From: Macrostomum hystrix
Taxonomy: Eukaryota; Platyhelminthes; Macrostomidae
DNA length: 64,000 nucleotides
Direction: 5' to 3'
NCBI GenBank assembly: GCA_950097015.1
Contig: CATNEN010000034.1
Coordinates: 4,620,001-4,684,000, forward strand
The notes beneath the pieces are model-generated. The model did no database searches and was not told where the DNA came from. It saw only the letters and a program-made list of their open reading frames with translations. Both the position numbers and the translations under genes were made by a program. Each line of letters begins with the position of its first letter. Position 1 is the stretch's first letter. Below are positions 1 to 14,119 of the stretch, one piece after another.

Positions 1-3000
1 AAAAAGCGTAGAGAGAGGGGGGACTGTCGCCAAACAGCCTATACCTTCACCCCCGTTTTTTTCCTCTCTACATCCCAAATCCAGCCCGGCTTGATGCAGC
101 AGCTACTATGCAGGATGAAGCAGAGCAGATGCTAGATCTCTACCTGCACAATAATGCACACAAATAGACGCCTGCCTCATACCTATTCTAGGTAGCAGCT
201 TACTGTTGCGGCGCAGAGAAAGATAGAGGAAGCCAGGCCGAAACCCTGCTGGGGTTCATTGAGTCGACGGCGCAGACGGCTAGAGCAGTAGCTGTATGCA
301 GCCTCCATGCTCTAGCCTTATCCCTTCAATCCCTGCAATAACTGGGCACCAATTTTAATGCAGCACGTGCTCTTCCACTGCATAAGCAGAATTTGGCAAA
401 CATGGTAATAATGAAGCATGCATTAGATGCTCAAATAGGCCACGTCATGCCAGAAACTGTTGCTCTGCTCTAAAATTCTGCCAACTTTTGTAGCATGGAA
501 AAGATTTGAATTTTTAGCTAGCTTCTATTCAGCAAGCGCTACGCTTTATCCTTCAAGAAAGACCAGAAGATAATAAATTTGTTGGCCCAGCCATCTCTTG
601 GCCACAGCTTAGCATTTTAGAAACTTATTTTTCGACAAATAAATTTGCCCCACTGAACTCTTAGCTGCGCAACATCTGCAGTGGCGCGCTTCAGTAAGCA
701 ATTGGTAGCAAATAATGCCAGACACAGTTGGCCCTGGCCAGTGCAAATGTAATTAACTCAGCCCTCCAGACCACTTTTCTAGCAGTCGAAACTCGAATAG
801 AACTCAAGGAGGCAAATACGGTGGCGTCTAAATTGCCCAAAAATTAGCCGAAGGTCAGGGGCGGCAGAGCTGGAGAACCAGTGTTGAAAGTGAAGCCAGG
901 GATGATTGATTCTGGGACCTCTCGTGGCCTAAATCAACCTTTCTTCTTTTTTATACCCGATTCTCTCAATAGTCAGACAGTCAACATGGACTGACTTGAC
1001 TAATCCAAACTCATCTCCTAACTCGTATTGCTTTGTTTCTTCTTCTGTTTAATCCGACTCGACTCATCTGCAAGCTTTTGGCGATTGCTCCAGATTAACA
1101 AGTAGTTAGAGGTTTAGATACATCTGGCCGACGTAATAATTATCGCGTCCCGATTTGAGTAATTACGGACATTTGTGTACTGAAAAGACGTCAGTTAAAG
1201 GTCAGAAGATTTCTATCATTTTAAATCTGGTTAGATCTCAAGATTGTGAAGCTTCGGTCTCAAGAACTCTAGAATCTAGTTTGGTTGTTGCGGAATTGCG
1301 AAATGAAAAAGGCTCCAACACAAGTTGCACGATTTTTGCCGAAGAAAATAGATGTTCCAGGCAATGTTCTGGCAAAACTACGATATTAGTCTCGCATATT
1401 GAGTAGCAATACTAACCAGCACAACCAGCAATACTAACAACCATTTTTCATTAGCGATTCATCAGGCTTTCCAAAGCAGGGATTAAAAACAGATTGGCTG
1501 GCTTGATAAGCGCAAGCTGACTAGATTTCGATGCTATTCTTTATTAGCTCCTGGCATCACGCCAATAAAATTTGCATTATTTTACACTATACACAGTGCA
1601 GCCACTATAGCTAGCGTGAGACTCATCCACTCGCGTAGAATTGAAATTAAAAAGGGGAAATCTGGATAAAAAAGCTAGCGAAACCACAGTGCAGACAGAA
1701 ACAATCTGCGCGCATAAACCTTGGCCTCGGCCACTGAAAAACGGCTGCAGAATCCCAAGCTAGTCCATTCTCTTCTCCCTTTCAATACTCCCATCAAGTC
1801 TCAGGCTCTCTCTGCTCCACTTCCCATCAAGCCCCCAAGAGACTGCGGGAGCAACTAGGGGCTGTCTCAAAGTAGTAGTCTGCACAATATGCATTGCAGT
1901 CGCGAGTTGGCAAAGTCGCCTAGAAAAATCCCTTCTCCCCAATCCACCCAGGCGATGCGCGGGTGCGTCTCAGCGATGGAGATGAACAGATAGAGTGAGA
2001 TGGGAATTCAGGAACGGGGTAAGCAAAAGTAGACGAAATTGCCGGATTAAGAACCAAGGAGGAGACTGTAGAAGCAGAGAGAAGTGAAATAGAAAATTTT
2101 GCACCAAAGAGTTAAACTGACTGCAGAGAGTTCCAATAAAGAGAAGGAACGAGCGAGGCTCTCCGCGCGTACCTTTCTCTTTCAATCCCTTTTCGCACAA
2201 GCCTGTGAGAGCGAGCATTTGATTGCTAAACGGGAAACTAAATTGCGACAGGACCCACGACACACTTCACTCTCTCTTACCTATTTTCAACTCCCCCCCT
2301 GGCTGCATCCCCCAGAAGTAAGAGTCAGTGCATCCAAAGCGCGAGTTCATTGACGCGAGCGGAGTTCAGGAGTCCGCCCGCTTCCAAGTTTAAACGCTAC
2401 ACCCTAAGACTCCTTTGACTGACAACACACAACCGCGTGTCCCAGATTTGAAGCGAATGATAAATTAGTGTGCCGGCTGTGTGAGGCATTTGAAACTGGA
2501 CAAATTGCTGGACTAACGAGGCACATACTCGTTGATTGCAATCGAACGGTCTGCTTAGCCTACTGTGTGTGGCGGCTCTGCTCTCCACCTGACAAACCGA
2601 TTAGCGTCTTTAATCTAAGGACCAGAATAGACCGCAGGCACGAGCTACTCGTAATTACTTCATACGCTTTTTTTAAAAAGAGGTAATGAAACGATTTCCT
2701 TATACTTGGTTGGTTTAGAAGGCGAGGTCCACCTCTATGCAGCGAAGCGGTTTATAACATGAATTCGAGACGGCTCCCAGTTAAGCACGGCCTGAAGGAG
2801 TAAACAGAAAAGTGGAAGCGATTCCGACCGCTCCTAAGGTGACGCCACCACTGAGCTCACAGAAGCTTTATAAATAACAGAATCTAATGAATTGTACGCT
2901 CGTAATTGTTGGTTTATTGTTCGATAAGAGTTTGCATAAATCATGAACGTGATGGCGAGTTTAATTTAATAATTTGGCCCCTGCAATGGTTGGAGAATAT

Positions 3001-6000
3001 TCCATACTCTGATAGTATTCCAGCCAGTATCTCAAGTGCCGTAACAGCACCTCACGCATTTTACTTCCTGCTTTTGGATAGCAGCACTTAATTTTAGCTA
3101 CCATCTATTCATTTATCAAGCATTTCTGCAGGCATTAATGTCTGGGTCAACAGTGGCCTCGTTTAAAAGTTAGCCGCAGACAATGCGCAAGTACGAATCC
3201 ATTCTGTGTAACCAATCGGTATAGCGCGCCACTAAAGCAACGGCTGACAGGGAACCGCAGATGGATGGGGAACGGGGTGCAAGTACGCGCGGGGACGCGA
3301 AGAGACAGGCTGCGGTTTAAAAGAAACACCAGGCGTGGAAAATTACTGAATGGCAACAGCGGCATTGAATTGAAGTTTTTAACTGAAGGGTGCAGAGCAA
3401 GGAATACGGAGTGGTGAATAAAGGATAGCTGCCGCAGCCCTTGCCGACCAGGGCTCGCTCATACCGATGACAGGAGGCCGAGGCTGATTAATGGTGAAGG
3501 GAATTTTCTGTGCACTGCGAAGGAGGGTCATGCAGTCATCCTGATGACGCTGGAAAATATGGTGCTAGCGACGCTACACGTGCCCTGAAGCGGGCTACTT
3601 TCAGATGTAGAATTTCACTAATTTGCAGTGCGTATCGGGTGCAGCTGCCGACTGAGTGTCACCTAGACTGGATTTAATTACAATAATTCATAAGCGCGTT
3701 AGTGCCTAACATTTTGCTGCAGATACTAAGCTTGAACATATTTGGCTAAGAAAGAAAGGTAAAAAGATAGGCACAGTCACGCGTGTGAAATACCTTAAAT
3801 AAGGTAGTATTGCTCAAATTTATTGGGCCTCTGATTTCCTATTTCTGTGTATCATGAGCCCACTTCAAAATATCACAGAACCTCGGTGCACCCAAGTCTA
3901 TATTTTTTTAAATGGCAACCTTTTTAATGGCAGAGACATTGGAAACAAAATCAATTCAATCTGCGAGTTCAGATTCATTGTTTACGCTAGAAATCGCTAA
4001 ATCCTTCTATGCCAAATTATGTTTAATCGCATTCCTTTGTTGCCAACAAAAAACCTAAGAGCGAGAGAGAACAATAGGCCGGGCGTGGAGGTCGCTCTTC
4101 CCCTCAACAGTCTCCCGTCTCCTCTAAACAGAGGAATAAATAAAGAAAAAAACGGAATCATGAAGATGTAAGTGAAAGGAGTGCATTCTTCTGCACAAAG
4201 CGCTGCAAACACACACACGAACGCGAATAGCCTCACAAGGGGGGCCGGGCATACGCACACACAGAATTACAAAGAGACGACGAGAAATAGACGACCGGGT
4301 ATTACTCCTTCCTGCACGGACTGAGAAGGCAAAGGATGGCAGGATGGAGGGGAATTGTGACAAGCCGGGAAAATCGCTTGGAACTGGCCGAGAGTAAAGC
4401 TGATCGGAATGGCTGGACCAAGCTGTCGGCAGATTATGGAACGAGACTCAGAGAAACAGAGCAGACGAGAACCGCCTGGCTGCCTCCTTCCAGAGCAGGT
4501 GCAGACCAAGACGTCTAGTTACGTACGTCCACAATCAATTCCAGCCCCCCCTTCTACGCCGGACGCGCCTAAAGCCTACTTGCTGCAGCGCTGGATCAAT
4601 AAACCACCAGGGCTCCTCAGACGCGCAGGCATGCGTATGGCGCGCGCATGAATGCAGCGCCTGTTCCGATGAAATGCATGATGTGAGTGCTTTTTGCTGA
4701 TCTTTTTTCTATTGAGCAATTCCGACAGCATCTGAGAAGCAGGACCCTTAGATCAAAGGTAATATAAGGGTGAATATGAAAGGCCGGGCACACAAGTATA
4801 GTTGGTATTTTATAACGATAAATATAGCTTATTGAACAATATGCCGTAATAGTACCATCGCAGCCGCTAAAGCATGACTCAATCGGTTTCAAACCCTATT
4901 CCTCTAAAATGCTCAGACTTATATTAAACTCAATCGCTAAATCTCAATGCTATTTCTTTATTAGATCGAGAGGTTAGACAATATTTTTGTCGCTTAGACA
5001 GAACTTTCATTGCTTAAACACCAACAACATACCAAACGATGCCTTTTAAAGCTGGCGGCATACCAAGAAATTGTGTTTACACAACGCAAGCATGACAAAA
5101 TGAAACTTTCTGGCGAACATTATTCGTCAATACATGGCCCTTCTTAAAGAAACATCAAATCGTTCGCGGATGCGATGATCTGTAGCCAAGCTAACTCACA
5201 TGGCGAGAGGGCGAGGAACAATTCAGGTCAGTGACAGATCGAGGGGAATAAATCTGGCAATGCCGAAAAACATTTCTACGATTCTAATAAGTTTTTCTAT
5301 TGTGTTGAAGGTTAAGTAGCACAAGCAAAGTTGGAAAATAAGCAAATATCGATCATTAAGGAAGCAGAATACGCTAGTGCCTAGTTTAAGCCAGTTTCCA
5401 TATTATACTGTGCGAGAGCAAAGATGAATAATGATACTTATAATTACAATACCTGCTACACAAATGACAATTTATACTGTAGCTATCCAACAATGATAAG
5501 GCAGCGGAAATTTGATGACGCTGAGCAGGAACGATGTGAAAAGAATCCATGGTATCTGATGGCTGGGCATCTGGACTCTGGGATCTAGCCCAAAATCTGA
5601 ACACTGGGCCCTACAGAGTATATTAATAATTCAATAAAAATAAGCGACCGTTGTATGGTCAAAGGCACGCAAAGAAAAGGTATAGATCCCGCCTCCTTGG
5701 CCCCCAAACAGTGTGGACTGACGCGGTGTAGAAAGAAAAACTGGTATTTCCATGAAGAGGACAGGAAAGACTGATTATTTTTCAGTCGCGGATAGGTACC
5801 TGGACTGGACGGCTGATACTCTGACGCTTAGGACAGCTAACGGAAGCTGGTGAAGGCAGAGCCTCAGTTCACTTATCTGTCATCTATTTCGCTTCACAAA
5901 GATCTTAGCTTTTTTATTTTGTTCACCTGCCAGAAACTCTAAACGTCCACTGCGCTTATATGCGCTTATATGCTGCAATTTTGCTGGAGCCAATGCAATG

Positions 6001-9000
6001 AAGCAGGAGCTGAATCAGCTTGATGCACACATACACACAGACTTTTTTAGCAGTATCGCAAGCTCATTGTTAGGAATGGTGCCTATGCTCTGAGACTAGT
6101 GGAACTGACGCATCGATGCGATGACCCATATGATATGCAAGATTACGAGAACTCGGCCGTCAAACTGTGCGCAACACGCCCCATACAGCCGATCGATTTA
6201 CCAGCGTGGTACTTGCCATGTGAGGCCATGAAATTTTCGCATTCTAACGGAAGCATGTGCAGTAAGTTAATGAGGCGACAAGTGCTAAGTGGTCAGGTGT
6301 GTAGGAAGTGCAAGGATGCAAATCTGCCATAAAAATAATTGTGTAGTAGGATACTTCCACTATATCTTATGCCTCGGCATAGAAGGTCGTCGTCTAGCTA
6401 ATTGGTAAGATTTTTTGGCACGCGCAAACGCGCAAAAGTATGCCTGTTTAGTACAAGAATCTTCGAGGCACACCTAGAAAGCTTTATAATATACCTTAAA
6501 CTTCTCTTCTGCCCAAACATCAAGCTAAGAGCAGCTTGTGCTTCTATGGGGCACATGGAGAGCGTGTACTCGCATAGTACTAATATTGCCACCGCCGACA
6601 GCTGACTGACTGACACATGGCAGACGACTATAAAATATTGCATTGGCGATGGAAGGCACACAAATCTATTCGAGTACCGGATATGCACTTTTAGAAAAAT
6701 TTGTTATTAAAAGTAAGTACACTCATTTCTGGCCATTGGCATATTGCTTTCTTTGTGCAGTTGGTTATTACTGCAATCCACTTACTCCACGGGAATAAAA
6801 CTGCTTTAGAATTCCGAGAGATAGTACTCCAATAAAACTGGAAAATAACAATAAAATTAATGAAAAAAACTTCCAAAAATGTTTCTAAGTTACTAGAATA
6901 TAAGGAGAAGAGATGACACAGTATCAAGAAATCACTGCACTTAAAGCGGATAGGCCCAATACAGACAGCCAGCTGTTTTCCTCAATATGGATGCGTTGTC
7001 TTCCCGATCTCCTTTTTTACCTAAAGCCTGGATGACGGCCAACAGTTGTCTCGCTGGCCACGGCAAACGGGAATACAATCCAACAACGTCCATTATCCAC
7101 ATTGATCAGGGCTCGAAGCCAAACAAGAAATTAATTTGGAAACGGCGCATTAGAGCGTGCGCACATGCGAGGTCACTCTCTGAATACATTCTATATTGAT
7201 GTAATTAAGAACAAAGCAGGCATTCAGCCAATTTAGCATCGCGCAATAAAGTGCCTGAAGCCGGGCAGGAATGCCGAGCTGATTTCGATACAAAATAGTG
7301 CTGCACGGATGACCATCAGCATCCAGTAAAGGGAAATGCGCGGCTATAAGTTATTAAATAAATTTAGGCTGCATTGTACATCGACTTGACAACTTAAATA
7401 CTATAAGTAAGGGGTTGGGAGAGTACGAGTAGCTAGTAGCTCACAATGTCGCAAAAGCTACTCCCATTGTGCTGTGCACTAGGGGGACTCGAAGCTAATG
7501 AAATTGCATAATACATGAGTACAAGCAGCCCAGGCAACCAGGCAAGCCAGATGTGGACAAACTCATTATAACACGAAGGTAATCTATGCACAGGCATAAC
7601 AATTTTTCCTCTACAAGCCTTCCATACTGTAATCAGTGAGCTAAGCGGCGCGGTAACAAAGAGAAGGGCTTCAAATAAATTACAGAGGGATAGAGGTGAG
7701 ACTGCAGCCTGGGTGATGAAAAAGGAAGGAAAGACAATCCGGTCTGTTTTGCTTTCGCACCAGAGCGCCAAGCTTGTGCTGTTGAGCATGCGCACTCACT
7801 GGCCCTGACTCTGATTGCGCATGCATAAGTGAGCATGCTAATTCTGTCGCTTTTTCCAATACGCGCACACTCTAAGCTCACGGCCCACTGCGCAGGCGCA
7901 GAGTCATAACCCCGAAATGGGGGCAGACAAAATCTAGGCGCACAGGTAGGCAAAGAAAGTGAAAGCTTACACCTTATGAAAGGGAATCAATGAAAGAATT
8001 TGTTAAAGAAAGGAGAGGGGAGGGGTAGGAATACACGAGCCGTGTAATCAACTTTGAACGAGCTGCACAGACGATAGCATACGCAACAAAGCAAATACAC
8101 AACAAATGATTAAGACACATGCACGCAAGCCCTTGAGCACAGACGAAGCATGATTATGGAGAAAATGATGAGGTCATTTTCTCTTCCCAGTGCCAGTCGA
8201 AATTCCCCTGGCGTTTTCGATCCCAGATTTATCGTCAGCGCTAACCAGAGGCAGCATATTAACAATATTGGCTGACTCACCTGGCAGTTTCCAGCTGCAA
8301 AGCTGAGCGAAGATAGAATTGATATAGATTGACACAGCTGTTTCTGTCGTTCTTTTCCTTATCGCTGGCTTACTGGGCCCCAATTTCCTTGCGTTTTGGG
8401 CTGCACAACTTTTTGGTGACAAAAAATGATGTCTTCGGTTTTTGTCCCGAAGTTCAATACAAACGACCAGTGCAGTGCAGAAACCGTGATTGCGTGACTC
8501 AGCTGGCTTCTGTGAGATCAGCTTTGAGCAAAAGGAAGCTGTGAGCCGCTCGTTAGAAATGGAGAGCTTGTGTGATGAGGAGTGAAGCGGTCCGCAAGCG
8601 GGCTGATAAAAATTAGAGGGGAATGGGCACGGAGGCGGGGTTGCCGTAGGGAAAGGGACGCAACGGGGTTGGCGACGAGGGAAAAAGAGGGAGTGGGTGG
8701 AGGTGAAGTTGAGGGCGAATCGCAGCACACGGCGACTGGTTATGGCTGAGGAGCAAAGCGGGGAGAGGGTGGAAGGCTTGAACCGCCACTCATGGCCCAC
8801 TCCAACATGGCCACAAACTCTCACATCAAATACGCACTCTGAACTGGACAAGAGAGCGACAATAGAGGGAAGCTAGCTGGGAAAGATGACGAAACCAGAA
8901 ACAAAGAGTGAGACAAAAGTAGCTTTTAGCGACGACTTGTGTTTAGCCTCCTCCCATTGAGTTCATTGTTGTTTTTAAAGCTTCTTATACCTACTCGTGG

Positions 9001-9083
9001 AGTCAATCGTCAAAAGTTCCTCATTCGACATTCGACAATTTTATCATATATTCTAAACTGAACCTGGAAAGCAGAGAGGTTAG
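1..9083. other. No supportable gene; unassigned left flank
   Basis: I see no conserved protein, RNA gene or long tandem array here. Open frames are short and scattered on both strands, with no recognisable domains. The only non-repetitive frame of notable length is on the minus strand at 8174-8851 and is listed separately. Parts of 300-1400 read like decayed repeat sequence, but I cannot name a family. The stretch may be intergenic, or may hold 5' noncoding exons of the PTBP gene that cannot be seen without transcripts. Confidence 0.5.
8174..8851 (-). CDS. Hypothetical 225-aa open frame, doubtful
   Basis: This is the longest open frame in the left 17 kb that is not a tandem repeat. It runs from an ATG at 8851 to a stop at 8174. 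The product is rich in Ser, Pro, Arg and Cys. I recognise no domain, signal peptide or membrane segment, and there is no neighbouring gene or clear splice context. By chance alone a frame of this length in about 17 kb of two-strand sequence is uncommon but possible. It is recorded as an unproven candidate; a shadow of noncoding DNA is the likelier reading. Confidence 0.12.
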   Translation of the reverse strand: MSSSECVFDVRVCGHVGVGHEWRFKPSTLSPLCSSAITSRRVLRFALNFTSTHSLFFPRRQPRCVPFPTATPPPCPFPSNFYQPACGPLHSSSHKLSISNERLTASFCSKLISQKPAESRNHGFCTALVVCIELRDKNRRHHFLSPKSCAAQNARKLGPSKPAIRKRTTETAVSIYINSIFAQLCSWKLPGESANIVNMLPLVSADDKSGIENARGISTGTGKRK

Positions 9084-9338
9084 ATGAAGACACGCATAGG
9101 GCCCACCCATCAATTACAACAAGAACTTGGCCTGGAGCGACAGCAAAATCGGAACCGGCCCGCGGGGGAGACCGACAGGAGGAGAATCGATCGTGGTGGA
9201 CATCGAACCCTAGGACCACGAGATGAGGCGGAGCCGGCCTGGACCTCACCTGGAGACGAGAGCTGGAGAAGGCCTGGACCGCAAACGATGACCCGATTGA
9301 TGAGGGGAGAGGGGTTGGTGCGCCTACCAACCAAGTAG
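9084..9338 (+). pseudogene. Possible C-terminal tail of a retrotransposon polyprotein
   Basis: A short, GC-rich, Arg/Pro/Gly-rich frame ends at 9338. About 95 bp further on comes a purine run (GGAAAGGAGGGG, 9431-9442) and then the possible LTR at 9456. Polyprotein tail, then purine run, then LTR is the normal order at the 3' end of an LTR retrotransposon. No protease, reverse transcriptase or integrase motif is visible, so this is only the last part of an element, if it is one. Confidence 0.25.
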
Positions 9339-9455
9339 TTTAACGTTTGGCGCTGTGCTAGGCTCGGGGCTACGACCCCAATCTTCACAAACCATCTTGC
9401 GTAATGTTGCCAAGAACTTAACACCACCCAGGAAAGGAGGGGTTTGAAATGAAGA

Positions 9456-9668
9456 TGTAAGGCAGTGGGGCGCGAAAGCTTTCCACCTCCGCGATCTTAG
9501 AGAGGTGGAACTCCAGAACTCCAGAGTTTGAACTCCATTAGGTTTGCCAATTAGAAAATAAATTGTGTCTGTGTTCTTTCTTGGTCTGAACTCCGATCAC
9601 CGAGGTGAGGATCCAGAAAAGATTGTGACCACCAGCAGTGTTAATGAGTATCGATAGTCGTGATTACA
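9456..9668 (+). mobile_element. Candidate LTR (213 bp)
   Basis: The segment begins TGTAA and ends TTACA, a perfect 5-bp inverted terminal pair as in LTRs (TG...CA). It contains AATAAA at 9558-9563 followed by a GT-rich stretch, as expected for a U3-R-U5 poly(A) signal. A purine run resembling a polypurine tract lies just upstream. No second LTR, primer-binding site or pol gene is seen, so it may be a truncated 3' end. The assignment rests on layout only. Confidence 0.35.
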
Positions 9669-12600
9669 GTTATAGGCTTCGAGTCACTGAGACTGCCACT
9701 ACACCGCTAGACTACCAATAGAAACCAAGAACCTACTCTAGGAACAAGGATCAGAGAGAGACACCCAAACTTGAAGAGCCATAATCAATTTCTTCTCCTT
9801 TTCCTATTCTTAACAGTTTGAAAACCAAACAAATAATAATTTACTTTCTCAGCATCAATTATTTACCATACTGATTTCGGAGAATGGGGCATGTTTAAAT
9901 TATCAAATAATATTAGCCAATGCCAGAACCCGGGAGTGCAACTGGCGCCAACTGGGCAACTGTCAATCTATTAAGAAGCATTGCGGCGCTAGGATAACCC
10001 TAGCAGAACCACCACTTTCACTATCCCACTCAGCCAGAAAGACCGGGTTTTTAGCAACTTCCGCAACCGCTGACTGACGGAATGCCACCAGAGTGCTAGG
10101 ATGCTTAGCTAGACTATAAGCGCATGAGAGAGAAGGAAACTGCGGAGAGGAGCTAATAAATTGGTAGGCCTTGTCCTGGCGCTGAGTTGCGCGCCAGATA
10201 GTCTGCTGCCATGTGTGTTTGTGAGTCTGGAACGCTATTAAACTGGATTCTATTGTGGAGCTACAATGTGTTCACAAATTTTACACTTCCGGCATTGCAC
10301 TCAATAGCATGGCTATGGACCATATTAAATTCTCACGCAATCGCAGAGACACTACAGAAAGGGAGCTTCACATCGGCTTATCACTACTTAGTAAGTAGAC
10401 TATTAAGAGCTGGTCCAAGATCGACTAGAGAATAATCTTAATTTTGGTTGTGCAACAGTTTAGGGAATACGCACAAGCAGTGGCCAAGGGGCACGTTCTG
10501 GTAGAGAGCTAATAGGAGTGCCATGTCTGCGCGCTCGCCTCATAGTCTACAAATTTGATTATTTTCTACTCAGTTCTTTGTGATGCGCCAAAGCCAGTGA
10601 AACGTAGCGGTAGATCTAGGGCAATTGCGATGAAGGCGAGAGGCAGAGACGAAAGTGCACACTACTCCACACTACTCAGCGATCAGCCAGCCAGTTAGCT
10701 TATTTAATAGTGCAAGATAATAGGTGATGGCTTGAACCCGATCGGTGGCTAGCACAGATGGATCGATGTACTCGTAAATAACTGCCGTCTATCCTTGATA
10801 AATTTCCAAAAAGTTCAATATGATTGAAGCGTTAAATCTACATTAAGCCTAGGACTAGGAGTACATCATATTCTTGCAATTCTAATGTTTCAAGATCCGA
10901 TTCATGACGACATTTTCTGAAACAAGTATGTCTAGCTATTATGCTGACAGCCCGACCAGAAGAAAATAAATAGCAAGCGAATTCACGAGACGCACCACAC
11001 ACTCTTTCTGCTCTCCTAAAAATATTCAGGAGCCAAATCAGGAGTCCAGGCTATTTCCTGTCAAAGAAGGTATATAGCATTCTGAAAAGCAAAGACACGC
11101 ATGAATCTGGCAAAGTAGCTCAAACTTACGAGCGTAGTGTCGGGTGTGGTATTTCGATCATTCTCTTTTGTTAAGTCTAGCCAGCATTGCGTAGATCTTC
11201 ATTTGTAAAGGAAGTGGCAAAATTTGTGCAAATCGCCTAAATTGCAGTAATGGCGCATTATTCTAATGATTTCCTAGATGAATTGCTGTGTTACATCTGC
11301 AGATTGGGAAACTCAGTCAGAGCCCCAGGCTTGTTGATAACTTTAAGGGATCCTTAGGCGCAAGCTTCGATACTCGCTAGGTGAATTGAGGCAAGAAAAA
11401 TAAGACTAGTTTGTTTGCACATTCTTATCAGGCCTCGACCCTGGGGAGGGGAGCCTACACACAGAGGTGCTTGGGCCAATCAACCAGAGCGAGATAAAGC
11501 CGTGGAACAAGAAATATTAAGGAAGAGAAAATAGTTTTAACGTTTTCAAGCATAATTTAATGTGCTTTTTGGGGGCACCGAGCATAGTCCAAATGGGTGG
11601 CCTATCGTCCCCTTACTATACTTTTAGCTGCAATGTGGGGCAGAGTGTACAGGAATGAGATTGAATTAGTATGAAAAATCAATGCATGAAAACATGCACT
11701 TGCACTAATATGCAGTTGCATAACTTCAAACACTGCTACTAAGCATTAGTAAACTGTGTATAATACCTACATCCACAAAGTTATTTTATTAAGTAACTTT
11801 CTTGCTGATCCAATTAATGAAAGCATATAAATAGCCCTTATTGGAATACAATTTCAGATCCTGCGGAAATGCAGCACATGCTTATAAGCTTTATGCTTTA
11901 TGTGTGGACAGTTATAGCAAAACAGCTAAATGTAAACTAAATATACACTAAATATAACGAATTTTCTTGTGGCTTGGCAAGGCACCAAACTTTGACACAT
12001 TTTGCGGTGGAAAGTCATTTGCTATACATGCATTTATTCCAATAGGGTAAATAGCTTCCTAAATCAATTATTAATTGAAAAAAGTGCATCTGTTTTCTTT
12101 TTTTTCTAATTACCCTTGTACTTTAAATAATTTTATCATTGTCTTTTTTCTGTTCATGCATTTATACAAAACAGGTTTAAAGATCAAGTGGAATGCAGAA
12201 ATTGAAAGCATTGAAAACATTAAAAAATTGTTACACATGCTGAGAGCAAAAATCTAGACAAGTAAACAAAACTACACTATGGTTGGATACATAAAAAAAC
12301 TAGTGATTCCCCAATTTGCACTCTATATTTTTTCTTCTAATCAATGATTTTTTAATCTTTTGTTACAAAATATTAACAATAAGTCTAAATAAGTAGGTCC
12401 TATGAGAAATGACCAGCTAAAATGTGGCTTTAAATTTAGACTAATGAAATCGACAAATATATACAATGAATATGTTTTACTGCCAAAAATATTGCCACTT
12501 CATTAGTTTTTTATGCTAAAGCCTTGTTTTAAAACTTCTTAATGGGTTTGATGAAACTTAAGTTGTTGTAATTGTAAACAATATTGCTAATGGAAATTTG

Positions 12601-14119
12601 AATGGAAAATTACAATATGTTGCAGGTATGTTGCAGACACAGAATTTATGCAGTAAGGAGGATTTATTAATTGAAAAACAAGTAGTACTTATAGTTCAGA
12701 GTATACAGAAGGACATCATTATTGCTAAAAGTTTTTTGCATTGTTACTATTGCTATTCTTAATGGTCCAATATTTACTTTATATCCATTAGCCAGGGTTA
12801 CTTTACATGTCACAATCTTAATAATAAAGGGACAAGTTATTTTAGTGCTTAAAAGAGCTACTAAGTAGAGCTATGTTTTCAATAACAAAAGTTGACTATA
12901 ATTTGCTAGTCTTCAATATTACTATTACTTAAAATTTGTCATGGTTATAAGCTAATAAGAGACAGAAAATAGGGGCACTTTCATAAAGACAAAATACTAA
13001 TCCTTTTTTTAATTATTTAGGGCATAGTCACACAAAATGCTCAAATATTTAAAACTTTTAATTTCAAACAAGAAATATATTTTCATTTGATACTTCTTAT
13101 TGTTGGTAGGGTTGGGCCTTAAACAGGATTGCTAACTCTTTCTCCATCTAGATCTCTATCTCGATCTATTCTAGCTTTAAAATTTTTGTGGTTTCAGTAA
13201 GAGTTAAATCTAGACATGCACTTTCCACATATGGTCTAGCTCAACAATTTAAAAAATAAGTACAATGATATAAGATTATATAAATAATAAATGTTAAATT
13301 TTAGCCTTCTGAGTGAGTTAGGCCTAAATCAACTCAGTCATCATATAGGTCGGCGAAGTGTTAACACTATCGAAAAGTACTAAGACTTTCAAAAGCAAAC
13401 ATAAACATAAAGACGCCTTTAAATAAAAAACGATTATCAAACGGATCATTAATGAAAGTAGCTAAATCTTATCCAGCCAATGCTCATTTACCGAAGCCTT
13501 TTAATACGAATCTAGCCAGGTGTTAAAGTACATTAAATCCAATGTAGCTCTTCTTCTAAAAAGGCTCAGTATAAAACAGTGCAGGTATGGCATGTCTCCG
13601 TTCAAGTCCCATGCTTTATCTGTTTAAAAATAACGGACTGCAGAGAATCAAAAGAAAACAATAAATTCAACACAAGTATAGACCCAAACAAAGATGCGTC
13701 GTTAATAGTATTTTTTTGTTTATTCCAGTTTTTTCTAAAAGAAATTTTATGGCCTCGAAGTTATTTTAAATTCCGTGATTCTGATACATACTGATCTAAT
13801 GTTAATGCAAGTCGCACACTAAATTATTTACACAAGAATTAAAAAAGTCGTCATATAAACACCATGTCTCTTTATTATCGCCACACGAGTCTGAGCAGAC
13901 GATTAAGTGAAATTCTCTCATCCTCAGTACAGTGACTTAGCATAAATTATCTACTTTTTATTTGAATTAATTTAATATTGGAGATAATATAATAACGACA
14001 TATTTTGTGTAAAAACACAACCAATAATGTAAGCTCTTTCCAAAGATGGATCATGACAATGTCTATCATAGTTTAACCCACGATGTATTTACAGAGGGAT
14101 CGGGATTATTTTGGGAATT
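9669..14119. other. No gene seen; contains an AT-rich block
   Basis: No coding exon or RNA gene is recognisable. From about 11,550 to 14,050 the sequence becomes clearly AT-rich compared with both flanks, with many A or T runs and no long open frame. This change in base composition could mark old transposon-derived DNA or a different isochore-like segment, but I see no terminal repeats that would define an element. Confidence 0.5.

Noticed and set aside
1155-1406. 83-codon plus frame starting at a TTG
   Set aside because: No ATG, no recognised domain and no splice support; cannot be called a gene or a named retroelement piece.
9669-9717. tRNA gene on the minus strand
   Set aside because: Only an A-box-like start is seen; there is no matching anticodon stem, T arm or B box, so no cloverleaf can be drawn.
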